Assembly: GCF_932274485.2 (NCBI RefSeq)
Contig: NC_065879.2
Location: 37,876,436-37,940,435 of the forward strand
From: Patella vulgata
Lineage: Eukaryota > Mollusca > Gastropoda > Patellidae
Direction: 5' to 3'
Length of the DNA stretch: 64,000 bases
Part shown: positions 11,001 to 22,519 of the stretch, piece after piece
Numbering within the stretch: position 1 is the first letter of the stretch
How the letters are laid out: every line of letters begins with the position of its first letter
Notes under the pieces: generated by a model
The model's input: only the letters and a program-made list of their open reading frames with translations
What the model was told of the DNA's origin: nothing
The model's database searches: none
Translations under genes and position numbers: made by a program

Positions 11001-14000
11001 TAAGAAAGCTTATGAATTCTCATTCTTTTCTATATATTTGTTATGGATGTCTGTGGTATTTCTTTTCCAGGCCAGAATACAAAGAGGAAGCGTTCTTTTA
11101 AAACAAGGAAAATATCAGGATGCCAGAGATGATTTTGCAACAGTGGTAAGTTGATGTGTAATTATCATTTTCTACAAATAAAAATGGAGTACATGTATAA
11201 AATTGTTGGAACCAACTGCAGTTTTTATTTATATTCTAAAGGATTTCTCATGTCACTGAATTTACAGATCTCGATTGTTATTAGAGTCTATATTATTGGA
11301 TTCTATATTATGATGTCCGTTTCGAATTGAGGTGTTTGCTGAAAAGAGCTGCGGGATATGCCAAGTCTGATCCCACTTGTGGGACTGGCAAAGAAAGTGT
11401 AACTATGTTGTTCAAATGGGATGGAAATCTGAGGTTCACCTATGTACATAGTGAAGTGTATGTAAAAGAACACTTGATATTTGATGAAGAGTTGTTGAAA
11501 ATGCTGCTATCTCCTTCCTAACATCATACACATGTGACTATAGAAAAAGATACACATATGACTGAAGGATTGCATTGATGAGACATGAAACTCCTTTATT
11601 TACCCCTTTGTATTGTTGTCTGTCTCTTTGAAATGTTGCTGTCAAATGTCTTGGTAACCTACATATACATTACCTTGGTCAACCAGTTGTGTATATATTT
11701 TACTAAAGCACCTGCTTACATTATGTAAACTATATTGATTACATTACACTAAAGTTACTGTTTATTTTTCACAGCTGAGAAAAAATCCTAATAGTGAAGA
11801 GGCGGCCATGTATATACACAAAATAGATGAACTACCAGATTCAATAAGTTTAGCCTATAGATTATATGAAGAGAACAACTATCAAGATGCTATAGAAGTT
11901 TTAGGTCAAATTGTTGAGGTAAGATCAATTGTTTTTAATATCACACGATATACATGGTCAATTCAACAGAACATCAAACAGACAACACAAGAACTGACGA
12001 TGCATATATAAACAAAAAATGCACCATAATAAAAATTGTTAAATAATTAAGTGAAATGGGTATCACATATTTGAGAAAGTGTAAGCATATCCTACCTAGT
12101 GTATGATTCCCACTGCAACTTGGTATCTGTAAGGCCAAGACTGAGTTTTTATTGGGGCTTTGGAGCAGAACAGTAGGACGTTAAACCCACATTTCATTCT
12201 ATTTCATTTTTATTGCGACAACAATAATTTAATGCTGCCTGGTCCTGCATCTGCATTTTTGTATATCTGTTACTTTTAAAAACAATGTTTTAATACAGTA
12301 TTATATATCTAAATAAATTATGATTGGACAATAGAGCCCTACTGGCTTATATACATGTATAGTGTCTATAAAACAAATACTAAATGATCTAAAACACCCA
12401 GTTTACAAAGGAAACTATTACTTTCTTGTAAACTGAAGTTTCATATGATTTTTTTGTTTAGACCATTTAAATAAGATTCTGCATCTACATGGCAAGACAG
12501 AGATTTGACACATATATATCTTTTTTTTTTTTTTTTTTTTTTTTTTAGGTGTGTCCATGGGATCCAACGTTTCATGAAATAAGATCAGAATGTTACGAAG
12601 CCCAGGGAGATTTATTTAAAGCAGCCAGTGATTTACGTCAGTCGACTAAACTACGAGCTGATAATACTAAAGGCTATTATAAACTCAGTAAATTACATTA
12701 TGAAATGGGCGAAGCAGATGAATCTCTTAAGTAGGTGTTTTATTTATTTATTTTGTATTTGAGTCTTTATCCCAAAGCGACATTTGTGTGGATGTCAGAT
12801 TTAAGTGAAATCACAGGGAGCTTTTCAAGAAGATAGCTTAGCCATGTACTTGTTATAAAATTTTATACAGGTTTTAAATCTTAAAAGCAAGAAATAAATA
12901 AAAGAAATAAGCCCTTGGACATAATTCTCAAATAGATTTCAAATTTGAATTTGATAATAGATTGAGTAAAGATTTTCCAAATTTTGAAATGAGAGACTGA
13001 TATTTGACCGTGATGTCTTTTGAATGGGCCAGTGACGGTACTATTAATACATTGCCATGCTACGGCATAAAATACTGTCCAGCAAAATTACTATCAATTT
13101 GTTACTCTGATTGGAGATGATGTGATTTTGTTGACCTACCACTACATAGGATTCAACAATGGTCTCATTATATATCAATGGTTTCAGAATTCAAACTTTA
13201 AAAAGTCAAAAGTATGATAGTTTCGGTGGATAATATAAAGTAGCTGAGTCTCTTAACTCAATATTATCCAAAGTTTTCGACATTGAAAACACAAATTATT
13301 TGTCAATTTAAAACAACATTGATGTTGTGAACTTACCGGGAAAAGGTGAGCTTCTGATATCCAATATTTAAGACAAAATAAACATTTTATCATTGGTATT
13401 CAGTGCCACTTGTAACAAGGGACTCGAAGAAGAGGCCAGGCATATTCCACAAGTCATGTCAAACAGTGATGCCATATCTGGAGAGCATGCACAATAAATA
13501 CTATCGGTGTAGACTGGAATAACCAGATACTAGAGATTGTCATTCGATTGAGACTTCTGGCATATTTCGCGGAACATAATTGATTAGAAATTACAGTTAA
13601 AACAGAAACAACTGAATGTAAATCAGTTTCTATACATTCATATTACATTATTATATGCACTGCAACCCTTTGTGTCAATATCTAGTTCCCAAATATTAGC
13701 AATTTAGCTCTTTTAAATAGACGGAGGCACATACATGCAGATGACATCATTATTCTCTTGATCTGATAAATACATTTATTGTTTGAGATGTCTGTATAGC
13801 ATATGCTGTCCTGTTCATGGGCTTTTCTTGTGTCATGGCCCCTCCTGCACTTACTATTAAATACGAAGTGTCAAAATTGTAAGTCTCAAATAAACATCTG
13901 CCATACACTGTTTAGTCAAGGTAATAAATACATGGCTCGGAATAATTTTAGTGGACATGATAAAAAAAAATGTTGTTCGTCTTGTTTTTTTCTCTTCAAA

Positions 14001-16359
14001 TAATACATTATTTAGAATCTTCTATATTTTCATTCACAGCCAGATCAGAGAGTGCCTTAAACTAGATCCCGATCATAAACAATGTTTCCCTCATTATAAA
14101 AAAGTGAAAAAACTTGTGAAATTAATGACATCAGCTCAAGAATTAACTAATGAGGAACAATATGATGAATGTGTAAAAAAAGCTGAACAGATGGAAAAAA
14201 TAGAATCAGAAGTGTTTCATTATGTTTTAAAAGCAGCTTCACATAGGTGTAAATGTTATTCAAGGGTATGTATAATTACATGAATAATTATTACTTGTTT
14301 TGAATTGATCTTAAACATGAATAATTATAAATTGGTTTGAACTGATTATAAAAATGAATAATTATTACTTGTTTTGAACTGATCATGAACATGAAAACTA
14401 GTGAAATGCTTTAAAACATTGTGTAAAGGAAATAATTTAAAAGAGTAAAAGATATAAGAACATTTAAATTTGAATAATATGTCACATTATTTTATACATT
14501 TTAGTACTGTTTCATATCTTTCACTTTTAGTTTTTATCATACAACAATCTATATTTATTATTACAGGGTGGTCATTTTGTACAAGCTATAAAACAATGCA
14601 CTAAAATTTTAGAAATGGATCCAGATAATTTAGAAGCGCTTGTAGATCGAGCTGAAGCGCATATTATTAATGAAAACTATGAAGAAGGTATGGCATTTTT
14701 TTTGTTGAAAAAAAAAAGAGTCTAATTTAATACCTGACTCATTAACCAATCAGAAAATCCCAGCTTGTTCTCCACTTGTTAGTGATGCAGGACTGTATAA
14801 GACCCCATGACAGACAAAATTTCCCATTGTCTGCGATATCCCTTCGGTGGAAGCAGACATTACATAAAGCTATTTCACACACAAAATTTCCCATATTTAT
14901 GTGACCTGTGAGGCTAAATGAGTCAGAATGAGCAAATTCTAATATTGAGCTACAAACAAAACAAGTGAAAATATTGATTTTGGTCGAAATTGAGATTTTC
15001 ACAAAAATGCGTCTATAAATATACTATCAAATTAAAAGATCAAAATAGCAATAAAACATTTTGAAACACCTTTATTTGGACGTTTTGTGAGAGTAAGGCC
15101 TACTGTATACATAGATTTTTCTTTTTTATTATCAGCTAGGTTCGGAAACATTAGAACAACAATATAGTTGAAAAGCATTGTGTAAATATTATATATTTTG
15201 TGTTCCAGCTATAAATGATTATCAAACAGCTAGTAATATAGATGGTGAAAATAGACGAGTTAAAGAAGGTTTAAATAAAGCTAATAAATTATTAAAGCAG
15301 TCAAAAAAGAGAGACTATTATAAAATATTAGGTGTAAAAAGGTAAGCGTGTAAAACATATCCTAGGCCAACAATGCATTAATATGTTTAAATTGTTCCTT
15401 GATTGAATGGTCTAATTCTTATATTGTTAAAATATTTTTGTTACTGTAGTTCATTTAAAAAGAAATGTATGTCAGTATTTCAAAAGAAATGTATGTCAGT
15501 ATTTCAACATCTAATTAAGTAAAAAAAAAAAAAAAAAAATTCAGTATCTACATGTCAGACCCACAGTTTATGTTATAATTTTGCCATATTTACATTTCTT
15601 ATCAACTTGTGTGACATGCACTGATTTGAAGTCAACAAGATTATTCTCTCTCTCTCTCTATCTCTCTCTCTTATAATATTGTGTCTTATTTTTGTTTGTT
15701 GATGTCTATTAGTAAGTGTCATTTGTGTTATACAAAATGTAATAGTGCCTGTAGACATACATGTAAATATACTTTTAATTTTTTCAAGAAATGCTAGTAA
15801 AAAACAAATATTGAAAGCTTATAGAAAATTAGCAGTTAAGTGGCATCCTGACAAGTTTACTGATGAAGAGAAAGCTGCAGCCCAGAAGAAATTTATAGAT
15901 ATAGCAGCAGCTAAAGAAGTTTTAACCGATCCAGGTAGGTGTATATTTACGTGTAATACTAAAAGTAATATCCTGTCATAGATGTCATTTTAGATAGTCA
16001 TATTTAATTTGAAATATCTCAATTTCTTGGCATGTCATATTTTACCTTGGAATGCATCAATTTACTCACTTTTGAAACACACTTTGGTTCAAACCATAGT
16101 TATGCCAAATTAGATGCATGTTTATGCACCTGAACAGCAAGGTTAATCTTAACTCTTATCAGAATATAATGCCATTTTGGTATGTTATACCTCACGTGTG
16201 ATCTTAATTTCATTCATATTTTCAGAAAAACGAAGACAGTTTGATCAAGGTGAAGATCCACTAGACCCTGAAGAACAAAATAGAGGTGGTGGTAATCCAT
16301 TTCAACACGGATTTAATCCGTTTGGTAGTGGTGGAAGTTTTAAATTTCACTTTAATTGA
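8047..16359 (+). CDS. DNAJC3: DNAJC3 / p58IPK, ER-luminal TPR and J-domain co-chaperone
   Basis: Eleven exons: 8047-8128, 9753-9863, 10521-10645, 11071-11145, 11775-11918, 12549-12730, 14040-14265, 14567-14687, 15209-15341, 15789-15934 and 16226-16359. The sum is 1479 nt with consistent phases, giving 492 residues (human about 504). Residues 1-27 form a hydrophobic signal peptide ending near the mature EVEQHLEMGKKLLAAGQL. Nine TPR-like helices follow (for example DPDNYMTYFKRATVYLALGK and LEMDPDNLEALVDRAEAH). The C-terminal J domain (about 389-455) has RDYYKILGVKRN and HPD at 419-421. The tail is a GGGNPF...FKFHFN stretch as in vertebrates. Known role: BiP co-chaperone in the ER lumen and regulator of PERK/PKR. 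An exact ERSE lies just upstream. There is no KDEL-type tail, as in the human protein. Confidence 0.97.
8491..8592 (-). repeat. Fragment of the MITE-like repeat family seen at 41112
   Basis: Shares CTACACCGATAGTAT and CTCTCCAGATAAGAATATGG with the interiors of the copies at 13232 (opposite orientation) and 41112. It lies in DNAJC3 intron 1. The stretch 9231-9271 also matches 27514-27553 (CTCAACGTTTTTAGC-ACG), another short dispersed repeat. Confidence 0.65.
9921..9978. repeat. Perfect 28-bp inverted repeat with 2-nt loop
   Basis: The arm starting ATTTATAACAATGTATAAAA at 9921-9948 is matched base for base by its complement at 9951-9978, separated by TT. It lies in DNAJC3 intron 2, just after exon 2. 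It could extrude as a cruciform or fold as an RNA hairpin. Confidence 0.9.
12150..12215 (+). mobile_element. SINE family B, 3' tail fragment
   Basis: GCAGAACAGTAGGACGTTAA followed by an ATTTCATTCTATTTC tail, matching the ends of fuller family-B copies. It lies in DNAJC3 intron 5. A pure T run of about 25 bases precedes exon 6 at 12523-12546. Confidence 0.75.
13232..13560. repeat. MITE-like repeat copy in DNAJC3 intron 6
   Basis: Begins AAAGTAGCTGAGTCTCTTAA like the inverted ends of the element at 41112, then carries the interior of that family in the opposite orientation (TTCAGTGCCACTTGTAACAA, CTCGAAGAAGAGGCC). The right end does not match the left, so one terminal repeat is lost or replaced. 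Confidence 0.7.
14280..14390 (+). repeat. 37-bp tandem repeat, three copies
   Basis: Three consecutive units, each starting ATGAATAATTAT (14280, 14317, 14354), within DNAJC3 intron 7. The first and third units are closer to each other than to the second. Confidence 0.85.
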
Positions 16360-17900
16360 TGAATGTCAAGAATTAGTTGTTAAATTTTGTTATGTTTTTA
16401 AAGACTATTTTATTTCTACACAGAAGTCAAAACCCTGGCTAGATCATATGCAAACTTTACTTTTAAGAAATAGTTTTCTATTTTGTATGTTTCTCAAGGT
16501 AATCTAATTTGTACCAAGATTTCAAATCGGGCTATAAATGTTATGGAAAAACTTTCCTCTCAAATCAAGTGTGGCCATATTGATATCAAAGAAACGGTAG
16601 AAAATTTTAATGAACAAGAACCTCTACAGAAAATTAATGGCTCGAGTGTACTTCAAGAAATTTTATAAATATTGTGCTCTGTTGAAGGCATGGGTGAACA
16701 TGGCTGGCAACAACGTTGTAGTTTAGACTTAAGATATATGGGACTCCCTACAGGGCAGGTTATATCAGTGGACACAAACAACAGCATCATAGTGAACTCA
16801 AAAATCTAAAGAATCAAAATAAATTGATCTTTGTGACACCTTGGCAATATGAAAATACTTTTATAAATATTCCTGTCTTTATTAGCAACTTCTTTATAAG
16901 TATTCACTAATTCAAAGAACATTATACGTTCCGATACATTACAATTTTCTCTGTAGGATATATTGGAAATTTATCATAGCCCAGGAAGACATTTTCCTTC
17001 CATAACCTGTAAAGAGGTCCCAATACACAGTTAAAAGAGTAACTCTGCTGAATATATCCAAATATTCTTTCTCTTTGTCAGAGAAGGTGTTGTTCAAATC
17101 AAACAATAATCATTTTCATTTGTATTAATATATTAAGTTTATTTCTTGTCGGGTTTCATTGACTTAAGTGCTTCAATCATATTCTGCATTTATAGGGTTA
17201 AACCTATGCCAACCATTGAAAATATTCATATGTTGTACCCAGTATAATTAAAACTAGATGCTATTTTCATTCTATTTCCGTCTTCATTAGCCCAGTTAAG
17301 GAGCAGAACAGTAGGACGTTAAACCCCATTTCATTTTATTTATTTGGTTGTTCAGTCCATTATTATCTAAAGACATGTTAAAGGGCCTGTGACAGCATAA
17401 TAGTAGTTTGATTTAGATTTGTCCATTCACCGTGTGTGCAGTGGAGAAACGTCTTTTATACCAAAATAAGGTGGATTAAACAGCACTAATAAATAAACTT
17501 GAGTGGATTGTTCGTATAAATTTAATAAAACATTCATGGTCGAATGTAGACGAAAATTATTTTAGAATGATAGACTTTATAACAGAAATGCTTTAATTTG
17601 TAAAAAAACAAATTGTCACTTTAATTTTTCAATGAAATAAGACCTTGTTTTAGATGACTTATGGAATGAGCTCAAGTCAAGTTGTACTTCGTAGATATGC
17701 TTTTGTTATTTGTCAGATAATACTACAATAATTTATGTTCGATAAGGTACATAATCCTATTATTAGAACAAATTACCAAAGTGGGTAACTTGTTACAAAC
17801 CTGTATATTTCTGTATAAATGTGTGAATGAATTGAGTTTTTTTCTCAAATGAATGTGTTTGAAATGGAATGTTATTCATTTATAAACTGTAAATAAATCC
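16360..17900 (+). other. DNAJC3 3'UTR with poly(A) signal
   Basis: No coding exon seen after the TGA at 16357-16359. AATAAA occurs at 17892-17897, followed by A-rich sequence, and is the likely distal poly(A) signal; an earlier AATAAA-like site lies near 16818. A SINE-B tail fragment (17279-17345) is embedded, so part of this UTR is mobile-element derived. Confidence 0.6.
17279..17345 (+). mobile_element. SINE family B tail fragment in DNAJC3 3'UTR
   Basis: GTCTTCATTAGCCCAGT, then GAGCAGAACAGTAGGACGTT and AAACCCCATTTCATTTTATT: the sense-orientation 3' end of family B. Confidence 0.75.
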
Positions 17901-17919
17901 AGCAAAAAAGAAATCTGTG

Positions 17920-19140
17920 TCTTAGTTAGATTTTTGATACCTGGATGGGTAGACAGATATTAGGGCCATAACTTATTGTTATAACCAGGGATGCTCCTTA
18001 ACCCGTATATTCCAGACATGTCCTATGTGATTTTCCAAACGTCTGACCAGGAATATGAAGATATGGTGAATAATATTAAAAATTCCAAAATATATTGACT
18101 GTAATGGGTGTATGACTACTACTCATCTCGATCATTGTTAACAAAAGACTAGATTGATTGGGTAATTAAGTGATCAAAGTATATGTGATCAAAGTATAGT
18201 TCTTTGTTAGACTATTCATCAATCCAGTCCCGAAAAGAAGTCTTTGCTTCTCCTTTGTCGGACTAATTATCAATCGTATAAGAGTGATTACCTCATGGTT
18301 TCTCCATTGTCAGACATTTTAATCGGCCAACGGCAAGTAGAAACTGGTCATAGATGTCACATATCCTAATAGTCTTTAACACCCCAAATCAAGAAAATGC
18401 AATCAGAAAAGATGAATGAATTATTGTCTGCATTTTCTTGAACCACATAAATGTCCAGGATCAAACAATAGTTATCTACCTTGGGATACAAAGTCCATCT
18501 ATTTTCATACATTTCATGGAGTTAAAAAATATTCTAAGTATAACACAATAATGCTGTTTCTTTCAAATGTGCAAAGGGTGTCCGTGGTTACCAGTAACTG
18601 AACAAAAGAGGGTTAACTTTTTTTAAATAGAGCATTTAAATGTTTTTTATGATATAATAACTTCTTGAAGTTTATAATCCAATATATATATAGTCCAAAA
18701 AAACAAATCTCTACTCTGGACCATTAAGGTAATAAAATTAAATCACTTTGAAAATAGTCTTTAATCCTTTAAACAGACTTTTGATCATGAAATAAATTTG
18801 TTGCATATATTATACACACAAGTATGTACATACTAAAACATTTCTTTAGATCATAACAGTAATCATAATACTTCATTAGTGAATATAACAACAAGACTAG
18901 CCGTAGATTGATTAAAATAATTTGTTATGATGACTATGGTTAGTGTCAATAACTAGTAGCTTCAGGAAAACTTGTCATTCAATCCTCCTATCACAGAAAT
19001 TTTCTCTGAACCTTCATAATAGTTTAAAGCTAAATCCAATTATACAAAACAGTAAATGTTTGTTGAATTGCTAGATGGAGAGTTGTGGAATTACTGATGC
19101 AGTCACATTCATTTAAATTTCAAATTTCAAATCTCATATT
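17920..19140. other. Intergenic, no gene seen
   Basis: AT-rich sequence between DNAJC3 and a SINE. The short open frames are not conserved-looking. There are partly self-complementary segments near 18140-18310 but no clear ends. Confidence 0.6.
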
Positions 19141-19152
19141 TCAAAAATAATA

Positions 19153-19410
19153 GAGAGAGAGAGAGAGAAATGGGGTTTAATGTCCACTAGACACAAACTA
19201 GGTCATTTCGGGACTAACAGGGTTCAATTTTATTTCAATAATTCGCTTGCGCATAGGGGTCTTTAGCAGTGAGAGGAAACCCACGAGGTTGGACAGGCTA
19301 CCCTACTCCTTGTCACGTACAAATGGGAATTCGAAACCATGCCAGTCGACTCAATGACAGACTTTATGATACAGCGCGCGCACGCTAACCATTCAGCCAT
19401 CCAACCCCCC
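19153..19410 (-). mobile_element. SINE family A, full-length copy with target duplication
   Basis: Flanked by a perfect 12-bp direct repeat TCAAAAATAATA (19141-19152 and 19411-19422). Read on the minus strand it has a tRNA-like head: box A near GATGGCTGAATGGTTAGC and box B GGTTTCGAATTCC. A body and a GGACATTAAACCCCATTTC tail with (TC)n follow. This is a typical Pol III SINE layout. Confidence 0.88.
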
Positions 19411-19714
19411 TCAAAAATAATATCCTCAAGATTAATAACTATCTAATCAAATAATAACGCATGTGGAATTTCAACAGATTTGTGGTATGTACAAGTAAAT
19501 AAAATTATGAATTTATAACATATTAAAAATATGTTGAATCAGAACACAAAAATAAGATTACTGATGGTTTACATGAACACAAAACTTTGATAAAAATCTA
19601 ATTATTCCTCCATGTGAAACAAATTATATTGTCCCCTTCCTATAAAATGAATGGCTATGAATTTCACCCAGCAAGTTTTCAAATGCTGTATGATCCAATG
19701 GGCAATCATATATA

Positions 19715-21241
19715 CTATTCAAAAAAAGTAGGGGATATTTGATTTTGGGGGCATAATACTAAAATATGCAAATGACTACGAAAAAAGTCACTATAGAACC
19801 TAACAGAAGAAACATTTCCAGTTACATGTGACGCCCAAACGCACCAATAGCTACCGCATGGAATGCAGGTGATGCTTGGGATCATCATGGGGGTCCAACC
19901 CAAGATTTGCACGACTCTGACTTTGAATGTTACAGTCATTGTGGCATTGAATTCCAGGGTGGAAACATCAGTTTAATTGTTTTAGTGACCAGAAAACAAA
20001 TTTTGATATGCATCGGCTTACCCAAAATGAAAGGTTACGTGCCCTTGGCATGCTACAGATCGGCACAACACAGGCGGTTGTGGCGCGGACGATGAATGTT
20101 TCTCAGTCTGTCATAAGCAGGCTATGGTCCAGATACCGTGATACACAATCTGTACAGGACAGACCACGCTCAGGTCGACCAAGGGCGACAACTCAAGCCC
20201 AGGATCGATTTATCCGTTCCTTGGCCTTGAGAAATCGTGTCATCACAGCAAATCAGATCAGCGCTCGTCTTCAAACAGACACTGGTGTGAGAGTGAGTGG
20301 CCAGACGATTCGGAATCGACTGCATAGGGGTCACCTTCGCGCCCGACGTCCTCGCGTGATCCCTTGTTTGAGAGATCATCACATTCAGGCAAGACGTCGT
20401 TGGTGTAGGGATCGTCAACACTGGGATAATCGACGCTGGAGCAATGTGATGTTTTTAGATGAGTCAAGGTTCACTGTTGATTTTTTGGACAGACGTAGGA
20501 GGGTGTGGCGTCGTCGAAACGAGCGCTTCCAAGACGTTAACGTCATCAGACATGATCGATTTGGGGGTGGTTCTGTTATGGTGTGGGGAGGCATCACTGT
20601 TGCTGGAAGAACGGCTTTACATGTTGTTGCAGGGCGTGTTACAGGCCAGTACTACCGGGACAACATCTTGGCAGTCCATGTTGTGCCGTTCGCACGACGT
20701 CATGGCCGCCGTTTCATCTTCCAGGATGACAACGCAAGATGTCACAGGGCCAGGATCGTTACAGGTTACCTCCAACAACAGAACATCACCACATTACCTT
20801 GGCCAGCACTGAGTCCCGACCTCTCCACCATCGAGCATGTCTGGGACATGCTTGGACAGAGGTTACGTCAACGTCAACAACGTCCTGCCAATGTCCAAGA
20901 ACTTGCTGCTGCGTTGCAACAGGAATGGGACAATCTGGACCAAAATGACCTTAGACGTCTCATTAGGAGTATGCCACGTCGGATCAATGCTTGTTTGGCA
21001 AACAGAGGAGGATTTACCCGTTACTGACTTGGTTGTGATGCTGTGGTAACTTTGCTGTTTGACCCCGGGTATCATTTTACCCTTATAATGGTCAGTCTGT
21101 GCCTTACTTAGTCTAACGATCATTTGGAATAAATCGATGAATGTGAACTTCATTTCATTTTGTCATTTGTTTCTTCGTCAGTTTCATTAGGTGACTTTAA
21201 TAACACTTAAAAATCAAATATCCCCTACTTTTTTTGAATAG
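19715..21241 (+). mobile_element. Tc1-type transposon, apparently intact
   Basis: About 1.53 kb between TA dinucleotides (19713-19714 and 21242-21243). The inverted ends are about 33 bp and nearly identical (CTATTCAAAAAAAGTAGGGG at the left, complement at the right). It encodes one uninterrupted transposase. A 38-bp flanking sequence lies on both sides (19679-19716 and 21248-21285; one mismatch), longer than any normal target duplication. Confidence 0.93.
20008..21027 (+). CDS. Tc1-family DD34E transposase
   Basis: 339 residues, uninterrupted. Residues 1-110 form the paired-like bipartite DNA-binding region: a helix-turn-helix (TTQAVVARTMNVSQSVISRL), a GRPRAT AT-hook-like segment, then a second helix-turn-helix (ITANQISARLQTDTGVRVSG). 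The catalytic core has D151 (FLDESRF), the GGGSVMVWGGI block, D241 (FQDDNARCH) and E276 (SPDLSTIEHVWD). The spacing between D241 and E276 is exactly 34, so DD34E. Length and motifs are those of an active family member. The ATG at 20008 opens with MHRLTQNERLRAL, a usual start for this group. Expression and activity cannot be judged from the sequence. Confidence 0.95.
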   Translation: MHRLTQNERLRALGMLQIGTTQAVVARTMNVSQSVISRLWSRYRDTQSVQDRPRSGRPRATTQAQDRFIRSLALRNRVITANQISARLQTDTGVRVSGQTIRNRLHRGHLRARRPRVIPCLRDHHIQARRRWCRDRQHWDNRRWSNVMFLDESRFTVDFLDRRRRVWRRRNERFQDVNVIRHDRFGGGSVMVWGGITVAGRTALHVVAGRVTGQYYRDNILAVHVVPFARRHGRRFIFQDDNARCHRARIVTGYLQQQNITTLPWPALSPDLSTIEHVWDMLGQRLRQRQQRPANVQELAAALQQEWDNLDQNDLRRLIRSMPRRINACLANRGGFTRY

Positions 21242-21285
21242 TATATATCAAATGCTGTATGATCCAATGGACAATCATATATACT

Positions 21286-22306
21286 CAGATGCAATGAAAA
21301 GGCACAACTTTTATAAATGAATAATTGTAAATCTCATTTCAGAGATGCAACTTAATGTTGAAAATCTGAATGTGATATATGGTAGGTCCGTAACATATGA
21401 AAATGTTTTCATGATCGCATAATCGTATCACAACAGATCAGTCCTCTCAAACACAAGAATTTATTTAATTTGACAGGATGGGAATGTTGAAAATCACTTT
21501 ATGAAGACATGAGGTATAAAATGTGTTTCTTAAAAAGCTAGTGTTAATATAACTCCTAGATTTGACACTGAACATGTGCCATTACATTAATTCCAGAGGC
21601 CACTGGAAGCAGAATTACAATGGTGAATGGAGAAGGATCCCATAGCAGTCATGGAGTGTATGGCTGCTAGAGTTGGACATACATGTCAGGGACATTTAAT
21701 TTTTACCCCTTGTTCTTATGTTTAATAGCCTTGTTGATTTTCATTAAATGTACAGCCTACCATCATGCCAAAAATCAATTTTTAACTGCATTATGCCAGC
21801 AGTCTCAGTCAAATCAGTAGTGCGTATTCATTGCCTTTTTGTACACTGGAATGCCAAATATCACAGGGTATACTAGCGTAAATTAATCCTCTCAGTAAAC
21901 ATTTCATAAAACTATAGTGAAAAAAAACCCCAGATGGCGTACTAAGTTATTTTATGGAAGATTTTGCCCTGTAGATAGTCACTTGTTTACCCGGCTCTTA
22001 TAAAGTAATTTTGATGAGATAAAAATAGTATTTCAACTTTTTAAAACTTTAAATATATAGATTCCTATTTACTATATATTATTTGTTTATAAAAACCACT
22101 GTGCTCTAAAATTTAATAAAAATATGTTTCTCAAATAATAGGTTTGACTTAATAAATCTGAATCTAGATTATCTTCATCTTGAGATTCTGTCTTGTTTCC
22201 TTCCTATCAATTTTACATTCTGAAAACTAGATTGGGAATCCATCCACTTGTCTATGTTGATGCTTTGGATTGAAAACAGAATTGAGATCGTCCTTCAAGA
22301 TTCAGA
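21286..22306. other. Intergenic, no gene seen
   Basis: AT-rich, with no splice-bounded open frame and no recognisable repeat family. It lies between the Tc1 element and the 3' end of MPDU1. Confidence 0.55.
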
Positions 22307-22312
22307 TTTATT
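22307..22312 (-). promoter_or_regulatory. Candidate poly(A) signal of MPDU1
   Basis: AATAAA on the minus strand, about 210 bases beyond the MPDU1 stop. Confidence 0.45.
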
Positions 22313-22519
22313 GCGAAAATCACTGTCTGCACAATATATTATTATGCATGGCGCCAAAATAAGACAAAGTTAAACTGTGCAAAAAATCTTACAAAGCAAA
22401 TTATTTCATTGACCTGAATATGACATATCAATAAAGGAAAAAAAGTCAATGTTATAGACACAAAAATAATAGCCAGGAATAAGCCTGTGTATGAGCAAAT
22501 ATTTCCATAATTATATTAC

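Noticed and set aside
20170-21153. Several overlapping open frames on both strands of the Tc1 element
   Set aside because: They are shadows of the 339-residue transposase in other frames.
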